This document shows positions 44,703-53,689 of a stretch of 64,000 nt of DNA, piece by piece (the stretch's first letter is position 1; each line of letters starts with the position of its first letter). The notes under the pieces were generated by a model. That model had not been told where the DNA came from. It made no database searches and saw only the letters and a program-made list of their open reading frames with translations. Source of the stretch: CALJFL01 sp047633055 (GTDB lineage: Bacteria > Pseudomonadota > Gammaproteobacteria > Pseudomonadales > Halieaceae); NCBI GenBank assembly GCA_047633055.1, contig JBLIEI010000005.1, positions 21,729 through 85,728 of the forward strand, read 5' to 3'. Both the position numbers and the translations under genes were made by a program.

Positions 44703-45863
44703 ATGCCTGATTCAACTGACTCAATCGTACCATTCAAGATCGAAGTTCAAGAACGAGAACTCAGTTCACTTCGAACTCGTCTGGAGAACACTCGCTGGCC
44801 AGACCGTGAAACTGTGAACGACTGGAGTCAGGGCATACCACTGGCCTACACTCGGGAACTAACCGAATACTGGGCCAGCGAGTACGACTGGCGCCGCTGT
44901 GAAAAACGGCTCAATAGCTGGCCGCAGTTTATTACCAAAATAAATGGTATCGACATCCATTTCATCCACCGCAGAAGTTCCAACGAAAATGCTCTACCGC
45001 TTATAATTTCTCACGGCTGGCCAGATTCCATCATCGGAATAGCCAAAATAGTTGATGCCCTGGCCGAGCCGCAAAATTATGGCGGAGCAGCAGAAGACGC
45101 GTTTCACGTAATCGTCCCCTCCCTCCCCGGCTTTGGCTTTTCCAGCAAACCGACGGCGCCAGGAACGACCGTCGGCGTGATCGGGAAGATGTGGGGACAG
45201 CTTATGGCTCGACTCGGCTATGACCGCTACATGGCCCAAGGTGGTGACTGGGGCAGCTTCATTACGCACAGCATTGCCCAAACCGAAAGCCAGCACTGCG
45301 CAGGCATTCATATAAACTTGCCCATGGCCGCGCCCACTGCGGACAGTATGGACAAACTGACGGCCTTCGAAACAGATGCCTTGGCAAGATTTAATCACTA
45401 TCAGGAGTGGGGCTCAGGATATTCCAAACAGCAAAGCACTCGCCCACAGACTCTAGGTTACGCCCTGGCGGACTCTCCAGTAGGGCAAATGGCCTGGATC
45501 ATCGAAAAATTCGCCGCATGGACTGATTGTGAAAAGGATGGCATGCGCTATCCAGAAAATCTGCTCAGCAAAGATGAGATGCTCGATAACGTCATGATTT
45601 ACTGGCTAAACAATGCAGCGACAAGTTCTGCCAGACTCTATTGGGAGAGCTTCAATACGCCCAACCTGGAGCCCATAGAGATACCCGTAGGGGCGTCTGT
45701 GTACCCACACGAGATAATGGGCGTTAGTCGACGCTGGGCCGAAGCTCGCTATCGCAATATCATTCACTGGGGGGAGTTCGATCGTGGCGGGCATTTCCCT
45801 GCACTGGAATTGCCAGACACTCACATCGCTGAACTGCGGGACTGCTTTCGCAGCCTGCGCTAA
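44703..45863 (+). CDS. Epoxide hydrolase family protein
   Basis: A 386-residue alpha/beta hydrolase with the N-terminal EHN cap (VQERELSSLRTRLENTRWPD). LPLIISHGWPDSIIGIAKI carries the oxyanion H-G-W-P, the nucleophile Asp is in AQGGDWGSFITHSIA, and VPSLPGFGFSSKP precedes it; the late WGEFDRGGHFPALE carries the general-base His. Such enzymes hydrate epoxides in the cytoplasm. It has a weak ribosome site (AAGCGAG). It is convergent with the RecB-like gene, 20 bases apart. Confidence 0.92.
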   Translation: MPDSTDSIVPFKIEVQERELSSLRTRLENTRWPDRETVNDWSQGIPLAYTRELTEYWASEYDWRRCEKRLNSWPQFITKINGIDIHFIHRRSSNENALPLIISHGWPDSIIGIAKIVDALAEPQNYGGAAEDAFHVIVPSLPGFGFSSKPTAPGTTVGVIGKMWGQLMARLGYDRYMAQGGDWGSFITHSIAQTESQHCAGIHINLPMAAPTADSMDKLTAFETDALARFNHYQEWGSGYSKQQSTRPQTLGYALADSPVGQMAWIIEKFAAWTDCEKDGMRYPENLLSKDEMLDNVMIYWLNNAATSSARLYWESFNTPNLEPIEIPVGASVYPHEIMGVSRRWAEARYRNIIHWGEFDRGGHFPALELPDTHIAELRDCFRSLR

Positions 45864-45883
45864 TCGGTCGTACTAAAAACCCT

Positions 45884-47293
45884 TCATTTGTCGGTCTCTG
45901 CCCGTTCGTTGGTAATTAAATTGCTGCTGAAAGGCAGCGCGCTATCCTCACAATACTCATCCAATTGCAGCGACGATTCACGTCTGAGCTCAGGCTTGGC
46001 TGAACGCGGGGGCAATTCATCTCTATCAATTATCGAAGCCTTAGCGACATTGAAACCAACCGTGTCCAGAGGATTTAATCGAGCTTGCGAGGACGAAGAA
46101 GCGTACGCTGGCGACGATGAACTTTCAGCGCCGTGCCCTCCCTGGCTGTCGCGGAGTGGCTCGATATCACCCAGATTTAACGGTGGCGGCTCCTGCCGAC
46201 TTCGCCGCCGCTCAGGGAGTTCTGCTGCCGCTGATTTTGAGGACGCGCGTTGCTGCGGTTCGCCCGGACGACTACCAATAAATTGCAGATTCATTAGCGC
46301 GGCATCGGCATTGTGCAAGCCGCTGTTTTGTTGAAATCCAGGGTCGGACTCGCCCTGCTCTGGCGGCGCGTTCAGAGGCTTCGTCAGCGCCGGCGCGGCT
46401 TCCGTATATTGAGGACGGGGGCTTAAAGAAAGTGCCTGTGCTGCAAGCGTGTCGTTCACCAGCAGGCCCTTGCTATAGCTGCCAGGCTCTATGCTCGCTT
46501 GTTGCACACTTCCCGGATTCTGTAATTCACCAACGGCCCGAGCCATAAGCGCTTGCTCTTTTACTGGCAGCGGCAATGCTTGGATTTCGGATTCCTCCGC
46601 GGCGGCCAACAGCCGTTGTTTCATTACTTCATTGGCACAATCACCCCAGCGTCCAAATACCGATGATTCTGCCGGATTTGGCATACGATGCTTTCGAAAC
46701 TCTCGCTGCGCAGACATAAATCGTTGCTTCACAGCCAAGTAATGAAAGATATGATCTTCAGTCTTTAACGGCAGCACATCAGAACCACCGCGAATGATTA
46801 ACATCTGAGGCGGCAGTTGTCCCTGTAGGCTGTGCAATAGATCCGCCAGAAAGCACAAACGAAAAGCCGATTGAATGCCAGTCCTACCCTGCGTGTCGCA
46901 GGGCACGTATACGTAGTTGCCCAGGTCCGAGTAGCCACTGGTGCGCATTAAAAGATTTGAGGAGCCCGACAAGGGTCCCAATGCAAGTTGACCATTAACA
47001 ATAAAGTCTACGCCGTGGCGTATCGCCTCCAACGTTGCGTTACGACGAATAGGCTCCTCAGCATCCCACTCAATTAACGAGACTTCCCGGCCTTCGGCGC
47101 TAAGCGTTTCAGCCAATTCGTCTTGTCTGCGAATAGTATCTGCGGGGGCGGCACTGTCAATATCGGGTGGAATACCGTGACCCGAGTTTTCGAGAGTCAG
47201 ACGTTCCATGAAGGACGCGAACGGAGACTCCTTGAAAAGGACAAGGTCTTCCGAGGTGTAAGTTACGGCGTTATCAACACTGTAGCGATACAT
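45884..47293 (-). CDS. RecB-like (PD-(D/E)XK) domain protein with lost active site and disordered tail
   Basis: A 469-residue protein. Residues 1-245 follow the layout of TM0106-type predicted RecB nucleases: SEDLVLFKESPFASFMERL, then TLEAIRHGVDFIVNGQLAL, LLMRTSGYSDLGNYVYVPCD and FRLCFLADLLHSLQGQLPPQ. Where active relatives read A-D-F-L and D-T-K, this protein has S-N-L-L and D-T-Q, so the acidic and lysine residues of the nuclease centre appear to be lost. Residues 250-469 are low-complexity, rich in Ser, Pro, Gln, Ala and charged residues. It is monocistronic. Function unknown. Confidence 0.7.
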   Translation of the reverse strand: MYRYSVDNAVTYTSEDLVLFKESPFASFMERLTLENSGHGIPPDIDSAAPADTIRRQDELAETLSAEGREVSLIEWDAEEPIRRNATLEAIRHGVDFIVNGQLALGPLSGSSNLLMRTSGYSDLGNYVYVPCDTQGRTGIQSAFRLCFLADLLHSLQGQLPPQMLIIRGGSDVLPLKTEDHIFHYLAVKQRFMSAQREFRKHRMPNPAESSVFGRWGDCANEVMKQRLLAAAEESEIQALPLPVKEQALMARAVGELQNPGSVQQASIEPGSYSKGLLVNDTLAAQALSLSPRPQYTEAAPALTKPLNAPPEQGESDPGFQQNSGLHNADAALMNLQFIGSRPGEPQQRASSKSAAAELPERRRSRQEPPPLNLGDIEPLRDSQGGHGAESSSSPAYASSSSQARLNPLDTVGFNVAKASIIDRDELPPRSAKPELRRESSLQLDEYCEDSALPFSSNLITNERAETDK

Positions 47294-47422
47294 AGTCTAC
47301 CGGTTGTTTTCCTTTAAGAATCCGAAAAACAGCACAAGTCAGCTAGCCACTGTTGCCGTTTATATAGTTATATCGGAATGCGCCTCGAGTGTCCACGTTG
47401 AGGAACAATATTCGCTCACCGA

Positions 47423-48550
47423 TTAAGCTGCCGCCCCTAACACAATGTCGGCGAGACGCGCGCGGTGCCACGACCCATCACCCCAGAGCATCTGGCTATG
47501 CTTTTGCCGCTTAAAATACAGGTGGACGTGACATTCCCAGGTGAAACCTATCCCTCCGTGAAGTTGCACTGAGCGACTGGAAGCAAAAGCCGCCAGGTCA
47601 CTGGCGCAGGCCTTGGCCATATGAGCATAACGGGCGGCCTTGCCGGGTTCTGTATCTATCGCACAGGCCGCGTTATACACCAGCGATTTGGCCTCATCGA
47701 TGTTGATCATTACATCAACTAACGGGTGCTTCACCGCCTGGAAAAACCCGAGCGGGTGATCGAACTGCTGGCGGGTAGACGCGTACTCCACCGTGGTTTG
47801 TAATTGCCATTCCGCCGCGCCCACGATATCGGCGGCCTGCAGAGTCCAGATTGCAGGAAATGCGGCCTCCAATGCGGCCACCCCCTCAACGCTGACCTCT
47901 TCAGCCACGACACTGTCGAAATTAATATGAGCCTGATCCCGGGTCAAGTCGAGAATGGCATCAGGCAGAATACTCACACCCGGCGCACCGATATCAACCC
48001 AGTACAAGGAAATTCCCTGCCCCTGACTGGCGCTGACCAACAGCCTCTCCACTTTGCGCGCATCCTGAACGAAGCTCGCAGTACCGCTAAGCTTGCCGTC
48101 CACAGACTGAACCCCGGTAGCCGCCGCATCCCAATTTCCGCTAGCGTCGGTGATCGCCAGGGTTGCCGCCCTGCCCTCTATGATTTCTGCCAGTGCCGCT
48201 TCACCACTGCTACCACAGGCTCCAAGCACATAGCTCACGCTGAGAGTCGCCAACAGCGGCGAGGGGAACGCGGCCCTACCCATTTCCTCGACCAATCCAG
48301 CAACAGCAACGGCGGGCATGCCAAGTCCTCCTGCCGACTCGGGAACCGCGACCATCGTCCAGCCTAAATCAACCAGTTGCTGCCACAAGGCCGCATCCCA
48401 GTTAGCTTGCGACATGCGCTCCGGGTCATGATCTCCCGCTACTATGCGGTGTAACTGATCAGCAGGCAGATTATCGGTAAAAAACTTGCGTGCCGACTCT
48501 TTTAACAGTGCTGATTCTTCACCAAAGCCAAAATCATTGGGTTGTGCCAT
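47423..48550 (-). CDS. Acyl-CoA dehydrogenase, second pair, downstream partner
   Basis: A 375-residue acyl-CoA dehydrogenase from ATG 48550 (AAGGAG 7 bases upstream; another ATG at 48556 is too close to it). Conserved segments: EESALLKESARKFFTDNLPA, DLGWTMVAVPESAGGLGMPA, YASTRQQFDHPLGFFQAVKH and HGGIGFTWECHVHLYFKRQK. It starts 11 bases after the stop of another acyl-CoA dehydrogenase gene, so the two probably form a heteromeric enzyme like the 11262-13597 pair. Substrate is unknown. Confidence 0.9.
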   Translation of the reverse strand: MAQPNDFGFGEESALLKESARKFFTDNLPADQLHRIVAGDHDPERMSQANWDAALWQQLVDLGWTMVAVPESAGGLGMPAVAVAGLVEEMGRAAFPSPLLATLSVSYVLGACGSSGEAALAEIIEGRAATLAITDASGNWDAAATGVQSVDGKLSGTASFVQDARKVERLLVSASQGQGISLYWVDIGAPGVSILPDAILDLTRDQAHINFDSVVAEEVSVEGVAALEAAFPAIWTLQAADIVGAAEWQLQTTVEYASTRQQFDHPLGFFQAVKHPLVDVMINIDEAKSLVYNAACAIDTEPGKAARYAHMAKACASDLAAFASSRSVQLHGGIGFTWECHVHLYFKRQKHSQMLWGDGSWHRARLADIVLGAAA

Positions 48551-48561
48551 GGTCATACTCC

Positions 48562-49797
48562 TTATTTTGATTTCGCCATGCCGAGTACCCTCTCACCGAG
48601 GATATTTCGTTGCACTTCGCTGGTTCCTGCGGCGATAGTAAAGCCGTATGAATTCATATAAGCCATGGGCCACTGACCACCACTGGGCGCATTACTATCG
48701 CCCAGATACAGAGAACTGGCAGCGCCGCCGATATCAAGGGCCAGTGAGGAAATACTCTGGGCAATTTCACTGGCCAACAACTTGCTTTGCAGCGGTATTC
48801 GCATGGGATGATCGATTAATGCCGGCACCCGCGCGCGGCGCTGACTCTGCTTAAAGGACTCTTCGCGAATTAACTCTTTCATCATCCGGTCTCGCAGCAG
48901 TGGGTCCTGCGCTGCGGTGCCACTCCCCTTGGAGGTGCTAGCAGCCAATTCAAACAATGCGGCACAACTGGTGGTATGCGTTTCTTTGCTCTTCAGTCCG
49001 CCAGAGCGCGGGGTTTGCAGATTTCCAGCACCGCGTTCATGTAACAATGTGGTCATAGCCACTTGCCAACCTTTACCCAACTCGTCCAGGCGGTAGCTAT
49101 CATCCACTTCCAGGTCATCAAAAATAACTTCATTGAAACCCGTCTCGCCGGTAATCTTGATCAAGGGTTTGACTGTTACGCCCTTGCCAAGAGCCGATTT
49201 GATCGGCACCACGAAGTAAGAAAGACCGTCGTATTTATGTGACTTATCGGTGCGCAGCAGCAGAATCATCCATTCGGCAAAGTGGGCAAGCGAGGTCCAG
49301 ACTTTATGTCCATTGATCACCCATTTATCGCCCTTTTTCTCGGCAAAGGTCTGCACGCTTGCCAGGTCTGAGCCAGCGCCGGGTTCACTGAAACCTTGGC
49401 ACCAAATATCTTCCCCGGAAAAAAGTCGCGGCAGCACACTTTCCTTCAGTTCATCCTGCGCGTGATAGAACACGGTCGGTGCCGCCATACCCAGACCGAT
49501 AATATTGGGAAAATAAGGCGTCTTGGCACGCAGCATTTCCTCATTGGCGACATTCTGACAATCATTGCGCCCGCCGCCACCGACAGCCAGAGGGTAGTCG
49601 CACCCGACCAGGCCGGCGTCATAGGCCGCTTTTTGCCATTGCTGTAAGTAAGTAAGTTGCCCGGTATTCATGATCTCCAGTGCCGTCAACGGTAACCTGA
49701 CGGGGGGATCGCCAGGCGTGTTATTGGCCAGCCATCCGCGGCAATAGAGGCGGAATTCCGCCTGCTGGGCGGTATCTTTCTCGGTACTTTCTGACAT
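48562..49797 (-). CDS. Acyl-CoA dehydrogenase, second pair, upstream partner
   Basis: A 411-residue enzyme from ATG 49797 (AAGGA 7 bases upstream; the frame upstream to 49878 is leader). CQGFSEPGAGSDLASVQTFA is the FAD/substrate loop, VINGHKVWTSLAHFAEWMIL follows, and FTIAAGTSEVQRNILGERVL is the C-terminal T-S-E-V-Q-R-N motif. It would oxidise acyl-CoA with transfer to ETF. It heads a two-gene operon. It differs clearly from the first pair, so this is not a recent tandem copy. Confidence 0.93.
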   Translation of the reverse strand: MSESTEKDTAQQAEFRLYCRGWLANNTPGDPPVRLPLTALEIMNTGQLTYLQQWQKAAYDAGLVGCDYPLAVGGGGRNDCQNVANEEMLRAKTPYFPNIIGLGMAAPTVFYHAQDELKESVLPRLFSGEDIWCQGFSEPGAGSDLASVQTFAEKKGDKWVINGHKVWTSLAHFAEWMILLLRTDKSHKYDGLSYFVVPIKSALGKGVTVKPLIKITGETGFNEVIFDDLEVDDSYRLDELGKGWQVAMTTLLHERGAGNLQTPRSGGLKSKETHTTSCAALFELAASTSKGSGTAAQDPLLRDRMMKELIREESFKQSQRRARVPALIDHPMRIPLQSKLLASEIAQSISSLALDIGGAASSLYLGDSNAPSGGQWPMAYMNSYGFTIAAGTSEVQRNILGERVLGMAKSK

Positions 49798-49896
49798 GAG
49801 GGTTTCCTTAAAAAGACGCTCAAACTTCGCGCGAATAGCAGTTTGGTGTAATTGAAACGACCCCGCAAGTCCTGCCATCGACAGGTCACGGCTGGT

Positions 49897-50109
49897 TCAA
49901 TAATGTGGCGGCTTTTCTTCGCCACCGGCTTGCGTCACGCCAACCTCGTCCTGGCGTTGCTTAAGCAGTTCCAACTGTCGGCGTAGCAGGAGTATTTCCT
50001 GTTGCTGTTGTGCCAGCGCCTCGTTCAAAGACTCCAGGGCGTGTTCCTGAAAGGCCAACTGGCTCTGCACTTCTTCCAGCTGCCTCGGTAGGGGGTCGAT
50101 ATTTGCCAC
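49897..50109 (-). CDS. slyX: SlyX protein
   Basis: A 70-residue coiled-coil protein read from GTG 50109 with GGAG 7-8 bases upstream; the ORF open to 50316 adds unrelated leader. VQSQLAFQEHALESLNEALA followed by QQQQEILLLRRQLELLKQRQ is the SlyX heptad pattern, and the end PPHY is the family signature. Function is unknown. It is divergent from yciH. Confidence 0.92.
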   Translation of the reverse strand: MANIDPLPRQLEEVQSQLAFQEHALESLNEALAQQQQEILLLRRQLELLKQRQDEVGVTQAGGEEKPPHY

Positions 50110-50198
50110 TTTAATGCTCCATAGATTGGTACGGACTAGTCGGAGAGCGCTAATATACTGTCCTCGACCAACAATGACACCTGTGGCAGGCAAAGAAC

Positions 50199-50564
50199 AT
50201 GAGTAGACAGACAAAACCCGGCGCAAGACTGGTCTATTCGACGGATGGGGGGCGCCTTTGCCCTCAGTGCCACCGGTCACTAACCGATTGCGTTTGCGGC
50301 AAGGAGAGACCCGCAACGTCCGGTGATGGAATTGTACGACTGCGTCGAGAAACCAAGGGCCGTGGCGGCAAAGCTGTCACCATCATTACCGGCATACCCC
50401 TGGCGGAGAAAGCACTAAAAGTGCTGGCCAAACGGCTCAAGCAAAAGTGCGGTGTGGGTGGATCGGTAAAAAACGGTGATATTGAGATACAAGGAGACCA
50501 ACGAACGCTTTTAAAGCCCGAACTGGATCGCCTTGGGTATATCACAAAAATTGCCGGTGGCTAG
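50199..50564 (+). CDS. yciH: SUI1-family translation factor YciH
   Basis: A 121-residue protein with an N-terminal cysteine-rich segment (CPQCHRSLTDCVC) and a SUI1/eIF1-like domain (LRRETKGRGGKAVTIITGIP, LKQKCGVGGSVKNGDIEIQG, LDRLGYITKIAGG). The K-G-R-G-G-K element contacts the ribosome. YciH-like proteins can discriminate against wrong initiator tRNA or start codons. AGG lies 8 bases before ATG. It is divergent from slyX. Confidence 0.95.
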   Translation: MSRQTKPGARLVYSTDGGRLCPQCHRSLTDCVCGKERPATSGDGIVRLRRETKGRGGKAVTIITGIPLAEKALKVLAKRLKQKCGVGGSVKNGDIEIQGDQRTLLKPELDRLGYITKIAGG

Positions 50565-50898
50565 ATTTTATAGATTTTAATATCATTTAGCGCCTATACA
50601 CGCAATTTTTATAGGAATAGCTCAACTCCCACCGTGTCTTTTGCAGCATCTCATCATTAATATTTTCCCCTAGTTACGCCACACTTCCAAAATATTTGTA
50701 AAAAAGGTCACGTAAACCGTTATTTTTATTGGATTTATTTTTTTTGTATGATAAAACATGTCTCGTGGGTATGGATAACACGCGATCAGGGCGCTAACTC
50801 CGAGAGCGTGAAATAACCGGACCACGTGCAAGATCATGAATAACGATAAACGTGAAGCAGTATCTGACGGAATGATGATCCCCGCGAGGTAGTCGGCC
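50565..50898. other. AT-rich intergenic stretch before the phage-related gene
   Basis: About 334 bases with no gene. 50690-50760 is strongly AT-rich (runs of A and T up to eight), unlike the neighbouring DNA, and has a TATGAT -10-like hexamer (50747-50752) without a clear -35. An 18-codon frame (50836-50892) ends 6 bases before the next ATG. The base composition could mark a horizontally acquired segment. Confidence 0.35.
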
Positions 50899-51288
50899 AT
50901 GTATGTAACCGCAGAACACTTGAGAGACCACGTCATTAGACCTACTCTTAAGTACCTTGGAGCCTGGACTCCCGCCACAGAGTCTCTGTTACTCGAAGCA
51001 GCCGTGGACGCGCCCGATTTGGGGTTATTCTCGGCACGCAATGAAGGCATGGGCCTGTTCCATATCACTACTGCACAGCACCGTGATATCTGGGACCGGT
51101 ATTTGGCCTTTAAACCGGAGATTGCGAGCCGAGTTAGAGGGCTCGCCAGCCAGCGAGCGTTCCTGAGCAACCCAGACAGCGAACTACAGACCAATCTCAG
51201 TTATTGCACTGCCATAGCCTGGTTGCTGCATCAGCGTGCGAATGGCACTTTAGATCAAAGAGCTAGTGGAGAAAGGGCTACCGCCTGA
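50899..51288 (+). CDS. Phage-related lysozyme-like protein, probably inactive
   Basis: A 129-residue protein. TAEHLRDHVIRPTLKYLGAW and TPATESLLLEAAVDAPDLGL, followed by GMGLFHITTAQHRDIWDRYL, resemble small transglycosylase-like proteins common in marine phages and prophages, which read A-A-Q-E-S-x-L-G and G-I-Y-Q-M. The catalytic-type Glu is replaced (APDLG) and the C-terminal 40-50 residues are missing. GAGG lies 9 bases before ATG. The flanking DNA is AT-rich. A domesticated or decaying phage gene is likely; the family placement is by memory of the pattern. Confidence 0.45.
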   Translation: MYVTAEHLRDHVIRPTLKYLGAWTPATESLLLEAAVDAPDLGLFSARNEGMGLFHITTAQHRDIWDRYLAFKPEIASRVRGLASQRAFLSNPDSELQTNLSYCTAIAWLLHQRANGTLDQRASGERATA

Positions 51289-51362
51289 TCTTCCCGCTGG
51301 CGCGCGGTAGTCCGGTCTGCAGCACCACATGAGATGTTGCAGGTTGCGGGCCGCAACGCAGG

Positions 51363-52016
51363 TTATCCTCCGGTCTCATCGGCAAGTCCGGCCTCCCCCT
51401 CTTTTATTTTATGCCAATGCGGTAGATCTGCTGGCCTGTCGACGTCCCGTAAAATCGGCAGCGACTCGCAGTTCCATCCCAGAGCCGCAACCTGACGCAT
51501 GGTTTGGGCATACACCTGAGCCTCCCCCCATTGCACACCTTCGAATAATCTCGCATTGATACTCCCCGCGGCTATCAGCACGTACCCGCCATCGGCAGCC
51601 GGACCAATGACCAATGGTGTGCGGCGCAGGCGTTGCGTTGCCTGCAGCAAATATGCCTTGTCGATTTCGGGGCAGTCACTGCCCACAAGAATAACCTGGT
51701 GGAAACGCTCAAGGCCGTCGCACATTGCATGGTGCATACGTTCGCCAAGGTCCGCACCACACTGGATTTTCGGGCCAATAGCCCCCCAGCTCAGGCATTC
51801 CGTAAAGATTTTGTGGGTGGGCTGGATATCCACCCACAATTCCACTGGCGCCAGCTGGGCCGACAATAAGCGTCGACAGCAATGCTGCAAGAGAGCGATA
51901 TGAACGTCACAGGCCGCCTGAGCACCTAAATCGCCTTGCAACCGTGTTTTTACCTGGCCGGGCACAGGCGCCTTGGCAAACTGAATAATCAGTAAAGGGC
52001 GCTTATCGTTCGCCAT
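51363..52016 (-). CDS. TIGR04282-type glycosyltransferase (arsenosugar cluster)
   Basis: A 217-residue protein from ATG 52016 (MANDKRPLLIIQFAKAPVPG; the frame open to 52145 is untranslated). FAKAPVPGQVKTRL and VGSDCPEIDKAYLLQA, then GPAADGGYVLIAAG, match the DUF2064/TIGR04282 nucleotidyl/glycosyl-transferase-like family. These genes often sit beside radical-SAM ArsS in arsenosugar loci. The start overlaps the stop of the TIGR04283 gene by 14 bases, so translation is coupled. It ends the three-gene operon. Confidence 0.85.
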   Translation of the reverse strand: MANDKRPLLIIQFAKAPVPGQVKTRLQGDLGAQAACDVHIALLQHCCRRLLSAQLAPVELWVDIQPTHKIFTECLSWGAIGPKIQCGADLGERMHHAMCDGLERFHQVILVGSDCPEIDKAYLLQATQRLRRTPLVIGPAADGGYVLIAAGSINARLFEGVQWGEAQVYAQTMRQVAALGWNCESLPILRDVDRPADLPHWHKIKEGEAGLADETGG

Positions 52017-52674
52017 AGTAGCGTCGCCATAAACGGTCTGGATGGACGCCACAAAAATAGGCCAATCGCAGTGCCCACATTTGCAGCACGGTGCGCATAA
52101 TCCCCCGCTCCCGCCACCGCCGACTGGATGTTTCAACAGGGTCAACGATAATTGCCGGTGAGGCTGTGCGGCGCAGGCGCTTGCTCAGTTCTACGTCTTC
52201 CATCAGCGGAATGGGCGCAAAGCCGCCCAGCCGGGCAAACAGGTCGGCCCGCACAAACAACATCTGGTCCCCGGTTGCTACCCGGGTAAGCCTTGACCGG
52301 AGATTGATACACCCTTCAATGACACGCAGAGCGACGCCATCGCCGCTAAGACGGATACGGAAAAACCCCCATTGGGGGGCATTGTCTAGTACACCGGTTA
52401 GGGATTGCGGATTCGTCGGTGGACAAGTGTCTGCATGGACAAAGAAGATGTAGTCACCCGACGCAGCGTCAGCGCCTAGATTCATTTGCCTGGCGCGCCC
52501 CGGGTCGCTGCGCAACAACACCGCGCCGCTCGCCAAAACCTCTGCCACAGTGCCATCAGAGCTGCCGCCATCAACGACAATCTGCTCTGCCCCGGGATAA
52601 TCCTGCGCCAGTGTTTGCAGCATCCTTTTGATGCGTGCGCCCTCGTTGAGCGTGGGAATAACAAAACTGATCAA
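52003..52674 (-). CDS. TIGR04283-type glycosyltransferase (arsenosugar cluster)
   Basis: A 223-residue family 2 glycosyltransferase. MISFVIPTLNEGARIKRML, VVDGGSSDGTVAEVLASGA, GDYIFFVHADTCPPTN (D-x-D-like) and IPLMEDVELSKRLRR are the usual GT2 elements. In TIGR04283 the gene neighbours ArsS in clusters linked to arsenosugar lipids. It starts 5 bases after the arsS stop. The partner gene overlaps its 3' end. The donor sugar is unknown. Confidence 0.88.
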   Translation of the reverse strand: MISFVIPTLNEGARIKRMLQTLAQDYPGAEQIVVDGGSSDGTVAEVLASGAVLLRSDPGRARQMNLGADAASGDYIFFVHADTCPPTNPQSLTGVLDNAPQWGFFRIRLSGDGVALRVIEGCINLRSRLTRVATGDQMLFVRADLFARLGGFAPIPLMEDVELSKRLRRTASPAIIVDPVETSSRRWRERGIMRTVLQMWALRLAYFCGVHPDRLWRRYYGER

Positions 52675-52679
52675 CCGAC

Positions 52680-53633
52680 TCAGAGCGCGCCACCACAGCT
52701 ACTGCCCTGACCTGCGGTGCAGCCATAACAATGTTCGCCAGTGACGATTGCGGCATTATCCATAGGGGCACCAGCCAGCAGATCGCTAACGTGCCGGGCG
52801 CCCGGGCTTTGCATTGGCAATTCCAGCATTTGATTGAAGTCGCAATCGTACAAATAGCCCTGCCAATCGATACTGACCAGATTGCGACACATCACTGTTT
52901 CCAGGTTTTCTTCGCTGAAATTATCGCGCAGGAGGCTCATGTATTCGTAGTACTCACCCTGAGCCAGCAAGACCGCCCCAAAGCGGCTAATAGGCATGTT
53001 GGTAATGGTGAACAAATGATCAAAATCAATGCCGAAACGCTCGCCAAGTTCGCGCTTGTAGTCCAACTGAAGAGCCTGCTGTGGCGGCGGCAGGACCGCA
53101 CCTATCGGGTTATAGACCAAGTTAAGCCGCAAGTCGGGCTGGCGCCCATACCCCAACTCATTTAACCACCTTATGGCGCGGATGCTATCACTGTAAACAC
53201 CTTTACCGCGCTGCTGCTCCACATTTTCCTCGCTGTAACAGGGCAGAGATGCGGAGATCTCTACACCCTGCTCAGCCAGAAACTCTGCCAAATTTTCCTG
53301 CCCGGGCTCAAATAGCACCGTGAGGTTGCAGCGGTCTATAACATTAACCCCGAGCTTACGCGCTTCACTCACCATATAGCGGAAGTCGGGATTCAGTTCG
53401 GGCGCACCTCCGGTGAGATCCAGCGTAGTCGCCTGACTGCTTGCCAAAAGTGACAGCACCTGATCAATAGTGGCCTTGTCCATCATCTCAGTGCGGGTAG
53501 GACCAGCATTGACATGGCAGTGCACACAGCTCATGTTGCACAGATATCCCAGGTTCACCTGAACGGTCTCGAGCTTTCCGCGGGTTATGGGCGGAAAATC
53601 AGTGGCCAGTAACAGTGGGCGTGTATCCTGCAT
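52680..53633 (-). CDS. arsS: Radical SAM protein ArsS (arsenosugar biosynthesis)
   Basis: A 317-residue radical SAM enzyme. The iron-sulfur motif is VNLGYLCNMSCVHCHVNAG (Cys-x3-Cys-x2-Cys near residue 33). The TLDLTGGAPELNPDFRYM and VIDRCNLTVLFEPGQENL segments and the C-terminal HCYGCTAGQGSSCGGAL cysteine motif are diagnostic of ArsS, which attaches a 5'-deoxyadenosyl group in making oxoarsenosugars. Some ArsS proteins have selenocysteine near the end; this one has cysteine. It leads the operon with two glycosyltransferases. No arsM methyltransferase was seen in the window. Confidence 0.9.
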   Translation of the reverse strand: MQDTRPLLLATDFPPITRGKLETVQVNLGYLCNMSCVHCHVNAGPTRTEMMDKATIDQVLSLLASSQATTLDLTGGAPELNPDFRYMVSEARKLGVNVIDRCNLTVLFEPGQENLAEFLAEQGVEISASLPCYSEENVEQQRGKGVYSDSIRAIRWLNELGYGRQPDLRLNLVYNPIGAVLPPPQQALQLDYKRELGERFGIDFDHLFTITNMPISRFGAVLLAQGEYYEYMSLLRDNFSEENLETVMCRNLVSIDWQGYLYDCDFNQMLELPMQSPGARHVSDLLAGAPMDNAAIVTGEHCYGCTAGQGSSCGGAL

Positions 53634-53689
53634 AGAAAATTACTTATCCTTTTGCTCTGTATGTCGCCGTTGGCGATCACAGTTTCAGT

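Noticed and set aside
50836..50892. 18-codon upstream frame MNNDKREAVSDGMMIPAR
   Set aside because: Possibly a leader, but it has no ribosome site that could be told from chance.
53664..53676. Hairpin TCGCC-GTT-GGCGA past slt
   Set aside because: Only 5 bp and no T run.
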